From: Streptomyces sp. NBC_00289 | GTDB taxonomy: Bacteria > Actinomycetota > Actinomycetes > Streptomycetales > Streptomycetaceae | DNA length: 64,000 nucleotides | Reading direction: 5' to 3' | Assembly (NCBI RefSeq): GCF_041435115.1 | Contig: NZ_CP108046.1 | Location: 9,672,001 to 9,736,000, forward strand | Shown: piece after piece, positions 45,814 through 54,582 of the stretch | How the letters are laid out: each line of letters begins with the position of its first letter | Numbering within the stretch: position 1 is the first letter of the stretch | Notes under the pieces: model-generated | What the model was told of the DNA's origin: nothing | The model's input: only the letters and a program-made list of their open reading frames with translations | Database searches by the model: none | Position numbers and translations under genes: made by a program

Positions 45814-45895
45814 CGTCCCGCCCCGTGCGACGGAGGGGGCATGGGCGGTCTCGGACGGCCCGCTGCCGTACCGCACGAAGGGCCCCGTCGCTCGC

Positions 45896-45951
45896 GATGC
45901 CGGGTGCGCGGCACCCAGGAAGCTTTCACCTGGGGAGACGGCGGCCTGGTT
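45896..45951. promoter_or_regulatory. Shared upstream motif, copy C (before the stand-alone Atu4866 gene)
   Basis: On the minus strand it reads AACCAGGCCGCCGT, TCTCCCCAGGTG, then about 15 extra bases, then GGTGCCGCGCACCC and GGCATC. It is thus the same motif with an insertion, and in reverse orientation to copies A and B. It ends 30 bp before ATG 45982. The dyad part also reads GGGTGC-GCG-GCACCC at 45902-45916. Confidence 0.6.
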
Positions 45952-45981
45952 GCCACCGGCCGCCGGGCCGACAGTAGAGCC

Positions 45982-46272
45982 ATGAACAGCAACGACACGC
46001 CCCACGACTCACACCCGTGCGTCGGGATGTGGGTGACCGCGGACGGCTTCATCCGCCAGGAACTGCTGCCCAACGGCCGCTACGACGAGGCCCGCGGCAA
46101 CCGCCGCAGCGCCTACACCGGCAGCTACACCGTCACCGGCAACCACATCGACTACGCCGATGACACCGGCTTCACGGCCACCGGCGACGTCCGCGACGGC
46201 GTCCTCTTCCACGAACATCTGGTCCTCTATCGCGGGGGCGACGAGCACACCCAATTGGAACCCCGACGGTGA
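45982..46272 (+). CDS. Atu4866-domain protein, stand-alone
   Basis: 96 aa, nearly all one Atu4866 domain: CVGMWVTADGFIRQELLPNG, then RYDEARG, a YTGSYTV strand and HIDYADDTGFTATGDV. It is clearly related to the C-terminal domain of the fusion protein encoded divergently at 44882-45640. The fold is probably a small ligand-binding barrel. No catalytic residues are known for the family. ATG 45982 has a poor ribosome site, so it may be leaderless or weakly translated. Shares an upstream motif with both neighbours. Confidence 0.85.
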   Translation: MNSNDTPHDSHPCVGMWVTADGFIRQELLPNGRYDEARGNRRSAYTGSYTVTGNHIDYADDTGFTATGDVRDGVLFHEHLVLYRGGDEHTQLEPRR

Positions 46273-46322
46273 CCAAGCTCCGCATGCGGGTAACAGGCTC
46301 CTCCACCGCGCATCGGCCCGCG

Positions 46323-46652
46323 TCAACGGCGTTCCCTCAAGCCGTCGCACAGACCAGGGGAACGTCCCGCAATGCTGGCGGCGATGAACGCCTCCACCGG
46401 CCGGCCGGGGATGTCGAGGCGGCCCATCGCGGTGACGGCCAGCGCGACGGAGTGGCCGGCGGTGAAAGCGAGCGTGATGCGTCCGATGCGGCCGAGCGCG
46501 GCACGGGCGCCGACCAGGCCGCCCCAGCGGCGGCCGGTGGCCGCGAGAGGCGCGGGCAGAAGCAGGATGAGCAGGAACAGCAGGTGGTCGGTGCCGGTGA
46601 GGATGTGGTCGGCGCCGAGTTCGACCATGGCGACGAAGCACCAGTACCACAC
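46323..46652 (-). pseudogene. HupE/UreJ-family membrane protein fragment
   Basis: Residues such as GADHILTGTDHLLFLLILLL, then ITLAFTAGHSVALAVTAMGR and PVEAFIAASI are the central helices of HupE/UreJ_2 proteins, which are normally about 200-350 aa. The N-terminal region is missing and the C-terminus ends abruptly after the third helix in unrelated sequence. Lies between the Atu4866 gene and the sigma factor. Decayed gene. Confidence 0.7.
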
Positions 46653-46768
46653 CGAGGGCCTCCTCGGCCCTCCCTATGATGTGCCTCTGGACTTCTACGG
46701 CGTTGCGCTGGCACCAGTGCGTGACACAGGCCACAGGAACTCCTCCCGTGTCGCGGAGAGAAGTGGTC

Positions 46769-47395
46769 GTGAGGGACTCAGAGAACGATGTGCGTCGCCG
46801 TGTGCGCGAGGGGGACCGAGAGGCGTTCGCCCTGCTGTACGAGCAGTTCGCCCGCGCCGTCTACAACCACGGGCTGCGATTGACGGGCGACTGGTCGACA
46901 GCCGAAGAGATCATGTCCGAAACGTTCCTGACCGCGTGGCGGACCCGCGTGCGGGTGCAGGAGGACGGCGGCTCCCTGCTGCCCTGGCTGCTGGGCATTG
47001 CCACCCACAAGGCGGACAACGCTCGCCGGGGAGTCCGCAGACGGCAGTTGTTCCTGGCGCGTCAACCGCAGCCTCGGGTGGAGGAGGACTTCGCGCCTCG
47101 GACGATCGGGCGCATCGACGACGCACGGTACTTGCGAGCCGTGCAGACCGCGCTGGAACGGCTGCGGCGCCAGGAGCGGGAGGTACTGGCCCTGTGCGTG
47201 TGGTCCGGCCTGGACTATCAACAGACGGCCGAAGCGCTGGGCATCGCCGTCGGAACCGTACGCTCCCGCCTTTCGCGTGCCCGCAGGAAGCTCGCTCACC
47301 TCGCGGAAGAAGAACGGGAACCACCAACCGCCCGCGGAGAGATGACAAGTGCGGCCGCGATCGCGGCCCTGCCCGTACGGGAGGAGCTCACATGA
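46769..47395 (+). CDS. ECF RNA polymerase sigma factor
   Basis: 208 aa. Sigma region 2 (FALLYEQFARAVYNHGLRLT, then AEEIMSETFLTAWR) and region 4 (VLALCVWSGLDYQQTAEALG, then VGTVRSRLSRARRKL) are intact. GTG 46769 is chosen from three in-frame GTGs because GGAGAGAA lies 6 bases before it. Coupled by ATGA to the CU044_5270-type protein, which probably acts as its membrane anti-sigma or sensor partner. Confidence 0.92.
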   Translation: MRDSENDVRRRVREGDREAFALLYEQFARAVYNHGLRLTGDWSTAEEIMSETFLTAWRTRVRVQEDGGSLLPWLLGIATHKADNARRGVRRRQLFLARQPQPRVEEDFAPRTIGRIDDARYLRAVQTALERLRRQEREVLALCVWSGLDYQQTAEALGIAVGTVRSRLSRARRKLAHLAEEEREPPTARGEMTSAAAIAALPVREELT

Positions 47396-48453
47396 ACGAC
47401 GACACCACCGGCGCTTGCCCACAGCGGCACGGCGACCGCGAGGAGATCGCCCGCCTGCTCCCGGCCCCGGCCGACTGGGACCTTCCGCGCGAGCAGTACC
47501 TTCGTCACAGGGACCTTCTGATGCACCACATCGACCACGAACAGGTCGCCCGTCCCCGGCCGGCCCGCCGACTGCTGCGGCCCGCGGTCCTGGCGCCGGC
47601 GACCGCCCTGGCCCTGGCCTGCGCGGTGACCGCGGGGATCGCGCTGACCGGCGGTGACTCGGCGCCCACCGGCACCGCGTCGCACCGTGCGGCCACGGAC
47701 ATGCAGCCCGCCGCCGCGCTCCTGGCCCGGATCTCCGACGCCACGGAGACGCGGGTGGGCCTCACGGTGCGCGACGACCAGTTCGTTTACACCAGGGAGA
47801 AGACCCGCGGCGCCGACCTGACCAGCGGGAAGGCTGTCCTCAGCCCGCTGATGGACCGTGAGGTGTGGGCCGCTCAGGAGCCGGGACCGCTGCGGAAGCT
47901 CGGCCTGATCCGGGAGGACGGTGAGACGTTCCCCATCAACGCCGAACTCGGTGACCCCGAGGGCACACCCGCCGGTATCAACCGGCCCACCTACCGCTGG
48001 CTCAGCTCGCTGCCCACCGACCCCGACAAACTGCTGACCTATCTGTACGCCGAGACCCCGCAGGCCGATGGACGGGAGCGTGACCAGGCGGTGTTCGAGC
48101 AGATCGGATCTTTGCTGGGCGGGGTGATGCCGCCCCGTACGGCCGCCGCCCTCTACCGGGCCGCGGCGAAGATCCCGGGTGTCACCCCGGCCCCTCATGC
48201 CCGCGACGCGATCGGTCGCAAGGGCCTCGGTATCGCCCGGGACGACACGCGGTACGGCATCCGGACCGAGTGGGTCTTCGGCGAGAAGGACTTCGCCTTC
48301 CTGGGCTCCCGCAGCTACCTGACCAAGGACGCCCCATACGGAAAGGCCGGAACCCTGCTGTCCAGCGCGGCCGAGCTGGAACACGCCGTCGTCGACGAAG
48401 CCGGCCGACAGCCCACCGACGCGGAGCGGACACAGACCAAGCGCCAGAGTTGA
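47392..48453 (+). CDS. CU044_5270-type membrane protein, putative anti-sigma partner
   Basis: 353 aa. A short cytosolic N-region (about 1-60) leads to one membrane helix (about 64-86, PAVLAPATALALACAVTAGI) and a large external domain (about 100-353) with the family's YRWLSSLPTDPDKLLTYLY and GVMPPRTAAALYRAAAKIPG segments. Family members are regularly found just after ECF sigma genes and are thought to bind and hold the sigma factor. GAGGAG precedes ATG 47392, which overlaps the sigma stop. Confidence 0.88.
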   Translation: MNDDTTGACPQRHGDREEIARLLPAPADWDLPREQYLRHRDLLMHHIDHEQVARPRPARRLLRPAVLAPATALALACAVTAGIALTGGDSAPTGTASHRAATDMQPAAALLARISDATETRVGLTVRDDQFVYTREKTRGADLTSGKAVLSPLMDREVWAAQEPGPLRKLGLIREDGETFPINAELGDPEGTPAGINRPTYRWLSSLPTDPDKLLTYLYAETPQADGRERDQAVFEQIGSLLGGVMPPRTAAALYRAAAKIPGVTPAPHARDAIGRKGLGIARDDTRYGIRTEWVFGEKDFAFLGSRSYLTKDAPYGKAGTLLSSAAELEHAVVDEAGRQPTDAERTQTKRQS

Positions 48454-48781
48454 CCGCCGGAGGCGGTGCTGCGGCGCAGGCCGCGGTGCCGCCCCAACGG
48501 CGCCCCGACCGAGCTGGGCGTCCCCGTCACCGCCGATCACCCTTCGGCGGTCGGCCCCCGATCACGATGACGGCCGGCCCCAGAGCCCCTCCCGGGCCGG
48601 CCCGTCTGTCTGCTCCCCGGCAGGATTCACACCTGCGACACACACGTCACCGCGACGGCTCGAGCCGCACAGCCCCCCAGACGGCTCCCCCGGTGAGCGC
48701 CGTGGGAGATGTCGATCTAGCCTCCGAAATGAGCGCTTGGTGATCTTTGACGGTGCGCTCTACTCAGCTCCAGGAGGAGAT
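48454..48781. other. Non-coding stretch with promoter of the secreted peptide
   Basis: About 330 bases. No gene. AGGAGG at about 48772-48777 serves the downstream start. A relatively AT-rich segment (48710-48760) probably holds the promoter, but no clear -35/-10 pair is seen. Confidence 0.4.
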
Positions 48782-49036
48782 ATGCGGAAGCTTCGCAAGG
48801 CCGCTGTCGCGGTCGCCATCATCAGTGGCTTCAGCCTTATGGGCACCGGCTCTGCCACCGCCCAGGCTGCGGACGGCCGGCATGGCGGCGGGGGGTGCAA
48901 GTCCCACGACCTGAACATCGACATCCTCGGTCAAGTGGGCATCCTCAACGGCCTCGGCGGCAACCTGATCAACGGCGAGGGCAGCCCCGGTGGGCAGAGC
49001 ACCGACATCGGTTCCGACTGCGGTCACGGCTGGTAA
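48782..49036 (+). CDS. Small secreted Gly/Asn-rich peptide
   Basis: 84 aa. A signal peptide (about 1-30: MRKLRKAAVAVAIISGFSLM, ending ATAQAADG) is followed by a short mature part with HGGGGCKSHDLNIDILGQVG, a Gly/Leu/Asn segment and a final SDCGHGW. Two cysteines (about 39 and 80) could form one disulfide. It recalls small surface peptides of aerial-mycelium organisms but lacks the chaplin or rodlin consensus. Strong ribosome site. Confidence 0.7.
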   Translation: MRKLRKAAVAVAIISGFSLMGTGSATAQAADGRHGGGGCKSHDLNIDILGQVGILNGLGGNLINGEGSPGGQSTDIGSDCGHGW

Positions 49037-49623
49037 CCCCATCCCGTGACGCACTCAACCGGCTCCCGCCGCCCGGGCCCGCCACCCCCGCACCCGCCCG
49101 GCCGTCAGTGGCTGCTTGCGTTTACTTCTAAGTGAGGCCAGGGGCCCCGGAACACGATTGGTCCTCCGGACCACGATCGGCCGGGGCCCGCTGCCCGGCA
49201 CCCCGGCACCTCGGCAGACTTCCGACCGACCGGCGATACGCGATCCAAGTGGGGTCGGGCCCGACAGCGCCGCTGAGCTGCTGATCGCGGCCAGCGACAA
49301 GCCCGAGCGCCTGGCGATGACATCCAGAAGCTGCGGATGGCAGCGACGGACGGCCTCGGTGGCATCCGTCCAACAGCCGGAGGGTGAAGCCAGCCGAGAC
49401 CGACACCACTGTCCGAGCATGCTGTTGTCCCCTCGCGCTTTCGCGCTCAAGTAAGCCCGGCGACCCAGGAACCTCCCTCCAGGTTCCATCCGACTGGGCC
49501 GGGGATACAACGAAGCGCCTCACGGCACACGGTGGGCTGGACAACGCCGCCCTCTCTTCCGGACTTTGCCTGACCCGCGACGCCGTGCCGCGCCTCGCGG
49601 CGTATCCGAAAGAGACGACCTGG
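49037..49623. other. Non-coding stretch with a 7-bp dyad
   Basis: About 590 bases without a supported gene. GGAACCT-CCCTCC-AGGTTCC at 49468-49487 is a perfect 7-bp inverted repeat, possibly a terminator for the DUF1326 gene or a regulator site. Reading frames on the minus strand look weakly protein-like but have no domain. Confidence 0.4.
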
Positions 49624-50277
49624 CTAGTCGGGCCCGGTCCAGTCGAACGTGATGTGCTTACTGGACTGGCCTTCGTGGCTCCAATGGAAGCCGTGGGCAT
49701 CGGCGCGGTCCACCGTCGAGCGGCCCCAGGTCGCGATTTGGCCCGGTCCGGTCTCCGCACCCGGCAGGTTGGTCGACTGGACGCGCGCACCCTCCGGGGT
49801 CGTGGGTCCCGTGAGCGCGACTGCGCTCGCCTCGACCCGGCCCGGCACCACGGCCCGCCAGTTCGCGAGGTCGTCGGCGACCTCGATCTCGATGGGGGCG
49901 AACTCCATGCCGCGCATTTCGGCGCCCATCATGCTCACCATCTCGGCGGGCCAACTGCCCGCCTGCCCACCGAAGATCATCTGAAGCGCCTCGCGCTGGG
50001 GGTCGTCGGCTCGCTCGTCGACGAAGACCGCGGCGTACGTGTCCGTGTGCTCGGCCCAGATGTTGCCGACGAACGAGCCCAGCATCAGCACGTTCAGGCC
50101 GTCCAGCCGTACGTCACCGTAATGGCCCTCGCGGATGTGCCAGGCCAGGATGCCGTCGCAATCGCCGTAGGTGGGCAGCTGTGCGAACGAGCAGGGGCAG
50201 GGCACGTTGCACTTGCAGGTGTCGAACCAGTCGCCCGCCGCGTGCCACCGGGGAACGGTCGCCGTCGTCTCGGACAT
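49624..50277 (-). CDS. DUF1326-domain protein
   Basis: 217 aa. Starts with the DUF1326 hallmark DWFDTCKCNVPCPCSF, a four-cysteine metal-like cluster, then GDCDGILAWHIREGHYGDV and a long beta-rich body. Members are often next to a DUF2182 membrane protein, as here in divergent order (start 50477). The pair may handle a metal or act as a redox module, an inference. ATG 50277 has GGAGG 7 bases upstream; ATG 50283 overlaps that ribosome site and is rejected. Confidence 0.88.
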   Translation of the reverse strand: MSETTATVPRWHAAGDWFDTCKCNVPCPCSFAQLPTYGDCDGILAWHIREGHYGDVRLDGLNVLMLGSFVGNIWAEHTDTYAAVFVDERADDPQREALQMIFGGQAGSWPAEMVSMMGAEMRGMEFAPIEIEVADDLANWRAVVPGRVEASAVALTGPTTPEGARVQSTNLPGAETGPGQIATWGRSTVDRADAHGFHWSHEGQSSKHITFDWTGPD

Positions 50278-50476
50278 CTCCATGCCTCCTCGTGACCGTG
50301 CCGGGACGTCGGTCTCGGCAGGACGGCAGAGCCCCCGGGAACCATCGCCGGCCCACGCCCGGGTCGTACAGGCATCCATCCCGATTGTCCCACCGCAGAG
50401 GCCACCCGGAGGAGGTGGTTTCCGCGTACACGCGTTCTCGCGCGCACGCGCAGGTCCGCCGTGATGTGCTGGAGGT

Positions 50477-51304
50477 GTGCGCCTCGACCGGAAGGCCCTG
50501 TCACCCCCTCTGCGTCCGGCGAATCTGTTGTCGGCCCGGCAGCTCGCGTTCGCCTGGTCCGTGATGACAGCGATGGCCCTCCTCGCCTGGGTGCTGGTGG
50601 TCGACCAGGCGCGTGACATGGGGGTCGAGCCGGGAACCATGGGTATGGGCGTCCCGCTGTTCCTGCTGCTGTGGCTGGTCATGATGATCGCCATGATGTT
50701 CCCCTCGGTGGCCCCGGTTGCCCTCACCTGGGCGCGGGCTATCGGGCGCCAGTCGCCCACGGGAGTCGTGCGGGTGACTCGTACCGCCCAGTTCGTCGGG
50801 GGGTACCTGCTGGCCTGGACGGCCTTCGGCCTGATCGCCTACGGGCTCCTCGCCGGGACCGGGGCCCTGGTGGACGAGCACCCGGGCGCCGGGCGCTGGA
50901 TCGGCGCCGGGGCCTTCCTGGTCGCCGGTCTGTACCAGTTCGGCCCGTGGAAGGACCTCTGCCTGCGGCACTGCCGGAGCCCTATGGGCCAGCTCGTGCG
51001 CTACGCGGGCTTCCGGCCCCAGGCCCGCGATCTGCGGGTCGGGGCGCACCACGGGGCGTACTGTGTGGGCTGCTGCTGGGGGCTGATGGTCGTGCTCGTC
51101 CCGCTGGGCGTCATGAACGTACTGGCGATGGCCGCGGTGGCCATGGTGATCTTCGTGGAGAAGCTCTGGCGGCTGGGCCCCGTCTTCTCGCAGGTCGTCG
51201 GTGCCGCCTTCCTCGTACTCGCGGTCCTGAGCCTCTTCCAGCCCTGGCTGCTGCCGGGTCTGATCCCGCCGCAGTCGCCCATGACGGAGATGCTCCGCCC
51301 CTAG
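50477..51304 (+). CDS. DUF2182-domain membrane protein
   Basis: 275 aa with about six membrane helices. Family signatures are WLVMMIAMMFPSVAPVALTW and AYCVGCCWGLMVVLVPLGVM, plus a YQFGPWKDLCLRHCRSP segment; the paired cysteines may bind metal. GTG 50477. Divergent from the DUF1326 gene across about 200 bp, and likely co-regulated with it. Confidence 0.9.
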   Translation: MRLDRKALSPPLRPANLLSARQLAFAWSVMTAMALLAWVLVVDQARDMGVEPGTMGMGVPLFLLLWLVMMIAMMFPSVAPVALTWARAIGRQSPTGVVRVTRTAQFVGGYLLAWTAFGLIAYGLLAGTGALVDEHPGAGRWIGAGAFLVAGLYQFGPWKDLCLRHCRSPMGQLVRYAGFRPQARDLRVGAHHGAYCVGCCWGLMVVLVPLGVMNVLAMAAVAMVIFVEKLWRLGPVFSQVVGAAFLVLAVLSLFQPWLLPGLIPPQSPMTEMLRP

Positions 51305-51309
51305 CCGGC

Positions 51310-52140
51310 AGGAGCGAGATTGTGCAGGCGGGCGATGCCGAGCAGGGCGTGGCGGACACGGTCCGCCGCGTAGGTGCCGGTCGTCGGCGTGGCGGTTTCG
51401 CCAGATGATGTAGCGGCGGATCATGCTGCCCTGCTCTTGTGGGTGGCGTGGTCGGTGCCGTCAAGGGTGTGGTAGCGCAGGGCGGTGAACTGGGCCTGGA
51501 TGTGGTTGAGCCAGGAGGAGTTCGTCGGGGTGTAGGCGATCTCGACGTTGTTCGCCGCGGCCCAGGTGCCGACCCGCTGGCACTTCTTCGTGGTCAGGTG
51601 CGGGGAGAAGTTGTCGCAGACGATCGCGATACGGACTTTGTCCGGGTAGAGGGTGCGCAGGTAGCGGCAGAACTCCAGGAACTGCGTCCCCCGCTTGACC
51701 GGCTTGATGTGGCCGTAGAGCTTGTCCTTGGCCAGGTCCAGGGCGGCGAACAGGTGCCGTACTCCGCCGTAGCGGTTGTAGGTCGTCCGCCGCCTGCGGC
51801 GCGGCTCACGGTCGGGGTCCTTGTGCTTGCCGCCGCGCTCGGCCCACTGCTTCCCGGCGTGGGGCATGAGGTTGAGCGGGCCGAACTCGTCCATGCAGAA
51901 GATGACTTCGGGCTCGCCCTGCTCGGGCAGGACCTCCCCTTCGGCGATCGCATAGAGGTGCTCGACGCGGGCCTTCTTGGCCCGCGTAGTCCGGGTCGCG
52001 GGAGGTCTTCCAGGTCTTCAGGCGTTGAAAGGAGACGCCTTCCTTACGGAGCAGGATGCGCAGGCCCTCGTGGCTGATGTCGTCGATCACCCCCTCTGCG
52101 ACCAGGAAGTCCGCCAGCGTCACCGGCCCGTTGATCGGAC
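51310..52140 (-). pseudogene. IS630-family transposase relic with two frameshifts
   Basis: Minus strand. TLADFLVAEGVIDDISHEGL and LLRKEGVSFQRLKTWKTSRD (about 52130-51990) are followed by a 1-base insertion near 51985. The next frame reads KKARVEHLYAIAEGE, CMDEFGPLNLMPHAGKQWAE and VCDNFSPH, and a 1-base deletion near 51435 separates the tail IRRYIIWRNRHADD. The DDE glutamate is replaced: WLNHIQAQF has Gln where family members have Glu. No active transposase can be made. Flanking ends are not clear. Confidence 0.85.
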
Positions 52141-52267
52141 TACGGGAGGACACGCCGGGCGGTAGCGCATCCCCGCTCGGGCGTCGACGGCTTTCACGAC
52201 TGGGCGGTGGCGTCGGACCACCGCTTTGCCAGGATGCGCCGGTTCACGCCCGGAGCCGGCCGGGTGG

Positions 52268-53191
52268 TCAGTCCAGTGCGGGGCGTGTGCGGCGTGCGGT
52301 GTGTGCGGGCCACCCGACTGCGGCGTACCAGACCAGGGCCGCACATACGAAGGCCGTCGCCGCGGAGGTTAGTGACCTTGTGAGGGTGTCGTTCCGTGCG
52401 CCGGAAACGAGGGCGACAGCCAGTGCCAGCGTCAGGGTGATGACGGGCAGCGCACGGGGGCTGCGCGTGGCGCCCGGCACGGCGGCTGGCGGCAGCAGCC
52501 AGGTTGCGAGGCCATAACAGGCACAGGCCAACAGTGTGGCTCCCAGCACTTCGCTGGGCCGGTGGCCGCCCATGGTCGCGCTGGCGGCGGCGATGCAGGC
52601 CAGCCACAGCACACCGGCCGTGGCGACGTAGGGGCGGATGCGGGGGGAAACCACGAGGACGGCGGCGAGGGTCAGCGCGGCGGGGATGGCCGTGTGCCCG
52701 CTGGGGAAACCCTGATCAAGGAGATTCTCCGGCGCGCCCACCAGATCGGGGCGGGGCAGGATGGTCGATCTGAGCACCTCCTTGCCTCCGGTCGTGAGAA
52801 TGACGACCCCGAGCGCCGCGCACCCCTGCCGCCAGCACCGCCGCACCAGGGTGAGGACCACGATGACGGCCAGGCCCACCATCAGGGTGGGCTTGGCGCT
52901 CAATTCCATCGGCGGCAGGGGCGTCGAGCCGTAGACCGCTCCTGACAGGGGGTAGATCCATGCTTCTTCGCCGCCCTGTTTACCGAGATCGAACAGGGCG
53001 TTCTCAGCTCGTTGCCCCCACGGGGTGCAGATGGCGAGCAGGTAGACCGTCAGGAACCCCAGGGTGTACAGCAGAGCCGGCATCCACGGCCGTGTCGTAC
53101 GCGACGGTCTGGGGTCGTCGGGGGCCTCGGGGGCCTGCCTTGAGGCCCCCGGACGGTGCGCGGGCAGGGACGGAGAATCGTGCTGAGTCAT
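52268..53191 (-). CDS. PAP2-family phosphatase (membrane)
   Basis: 307 aa. A Pro-rich cytosolic N-terminus is followed by about six helices with the PAP2 motifs KEVLRSTILPRP, FPSGH and SATMGGHRPSE. These enzymes dephosphorylate lipid pyrophosphates or phosphatidic acid at the membrane. A C-terminal pair of extra helices follows the catalytic core. ATG 53191. It is upstream of nothing in the same direction and not clearly part of an operon. Confidence 0.9.
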   Translation of the reverse strand: MTQHDSPSLPAHRPGASRQAPEAPDDPRPSRTTRPWMPALLYTLGFLTVYLLAICTPWGQRAENALFDLGKQGGEEAWIYPLSGAVYGSTPLPPMELSAKPTLMVGLAVIVVLTLVRRCWRQGCAALGVVILTTGGKEVLRSTILPRPDLVGAPENLLDQGFPSGHTAIPAALTLAAVLVVSPRIRPYVATAGVLWLACIAAASATMGGHRPSEVLGATLLACACYGLATWLLPPAAVPGATRSPRALPVITLTLALAVALVSGARNDTLTRSLTSAATAFVCAALVWYAAVGWPAHTARRTRPALD

Positions 53192-53285
53192 CGCTCTGTT
53201 TCTTCCGTTGGGGGGAGTTCGGTCACGCACGTCTTGCGGCACGACGTGGGCCGCCGGGCTCGGCCAGCCCATCGGGGGTCCGCTC

Positions 53286-54242
53286 CTATTCGGCGAGTGC
53301 CTGCCCCTGTCGGCGCTGGGCAGCGATCGCCAGGGCGGGGAGGGGTGCGATCAGCAGGATGAGGACGACCAGGTCCGGAAAGGACTGCATGAACGCGTCC
53401 GGCCGGACGACGATCGCCTGCGTGCGGACGATCGCGAACGCCGCGACGGGGATCAGCCATCGGTGGTCGCCGGTGGCGGCCGTCGCCACCCACGCGGTGA
53501 TCAGCGCGGCGACTTCGAGGACGAACAAACCGCGCTGGAAAGCCGGACTGACGGAGATGATGTGCAGGCCCCCGGCCACGAACATGGCGAGCACGACGGG
53601 GGCCAGCCAGCGGTACGAGCGGCGTCGCAGACGGCTGGGTCGGCAGAGCGCCAGCACGGCGCACGCGGCACACAGCGCCCCCGACAGCACCAGGTCACGG
53701 GCCGTTATCGGGGCGCCGAGACCGTAGTAGCCCAGGCCCGCCTTGCCCTCGTCGCCGAAGAGGGTGCGGCCGTTGAACGTGGCGCCGGCCCACATCATGG
53801 CTGCCGCGGCCGGCAGTGCGATCCACGGTCTGCCGCGCAGCAGGGCGATCAGGCAGCCCAGCGGGAGCAGCCCGTAGGGCAGCAGCCGTATCCGCGTGGG
53901 ACCTTCGGCCCACGGGTACCAGCCGGAGAAGTGGAAGGCGATGGCGTGCTGTCCGGGGTCGATGTGCAGTGCCCAGTGCCACACATCCTGCAAGTACGGA
54001 ACCAGCGCCAGCGCGGCGAGGGCCAGGGCGGCCAGATGGATGCCGTCCAGCCACCACGGCCGGGCCGTGTCGTCGACGACGGCACGGGCGCGGGCCTGCA
54101 CCCCGGCGCGCACCAGGGCGGCAACTTCCCGCGGCGGGGGCCAGGAGCGGCCGGGATACGCCTCGGACAGGCAGGCCAGCACTTCCTCTCCCTGCCGGGA
54201 ACGGTAGGGCTCGGGATAGGCCGCAAGCAGCAGACGATTCAT
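53286..54242 (-). CDS. Membrane protein in a PadR operon
   Basis: 318 aa. The N-terminus (LLLAAYPEPYRSRQGEEVLA, then CLSEAYPG) is a short cytosolic segment often seen in Streptomyces proteins encoded after PadR regulators. About eight hydrophobic helices follow. No transporter motif recognised. ATG 54242 overlaps the PadR stop (ATGA), so it is coupled and probably the regulated effector. Function unknown. Confidence 0.8.
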   Translation of the reverse strand: MNRLLLAAYPEPYRSRQGEEVLACLSEAYPGRSWPPPREVAALVRAGVQARARAVVDDTARPWWLDGIHLAALALAALALVPYLQDVWHWALHIDPGQHAIAFHFSGWYPWAEGPTRIRLLPYGLLPLGCLIALLRGRPWIALPAAAAMMWAGATFNGRTLFGDEGKAGLGYYGLGAPITARDLVLSGALCAACAVLALCRPSRLRRRSYRWLAPVVLAMFVAGGLHIISVSPAFQRGLFVLEVAALITAWVATAATGDHRWLIPVAAFAIVRTQAIVVRPDAFMQSFPDLVVLILLIAPLPALAIAAQRRQGQALAE

Positions 54243-54580
54243 GCCGGGGCCGCTCCGGCGTCCCGCGAGTGTCCGATGACGACGGCCGCCGCCTGCTGCA
54301 TCCGCAGCGCCTCCCGGCCGAGCGCCTCGGTGCCGTCCTCGGTGAGCCGGTAGTAGCGCCGCGCCCGCCCGTCCACGATCTCCTCATGGCCGGCGGCCAC
54401 CAGCCCGGCCCGCTCCATCCGCTCCAGCGCGCCGTAGAGAGTGCCGACAGCGATCCGGAGCCGCCCGTCGGTGGCCTGCTCGGCAGCCTTGATGATGCCG
54501 TAACCGTGCAACGGACCATCCATGAGTGCAGCAAGGATGAAGTACTGCGGTTCCGTCAAAGGCGGATTCTGTCTGGTCAT
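54239..54580 (-). CDS. PadR-family transcriptional regulator
   Basis: 113 aa. Winged helix with the PadR signature ILAALMDGPLHGYGIIKAAE, then VGTLYGALERMERAGLV and RRYYRLTEDG. Short C-terminal helix, as in subfamily 2. ATG 54580, preceded by an AT-rich repeat region on the template that is probably its operator. First gene of a two-gene operon. Confidence 0.9.
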   Translation of the reverse strand: MTRQNPPLTEPQYFILAALMDGPLHGYGIIKAAEQATDGRLRIAVGTLYGALERMERAGLVAAGHEEIVDGRARRYYRLTEDGTEALGREALRMQQAAAVVIGHSRDAGAAPA

Positions 54581-54582
54581 GC

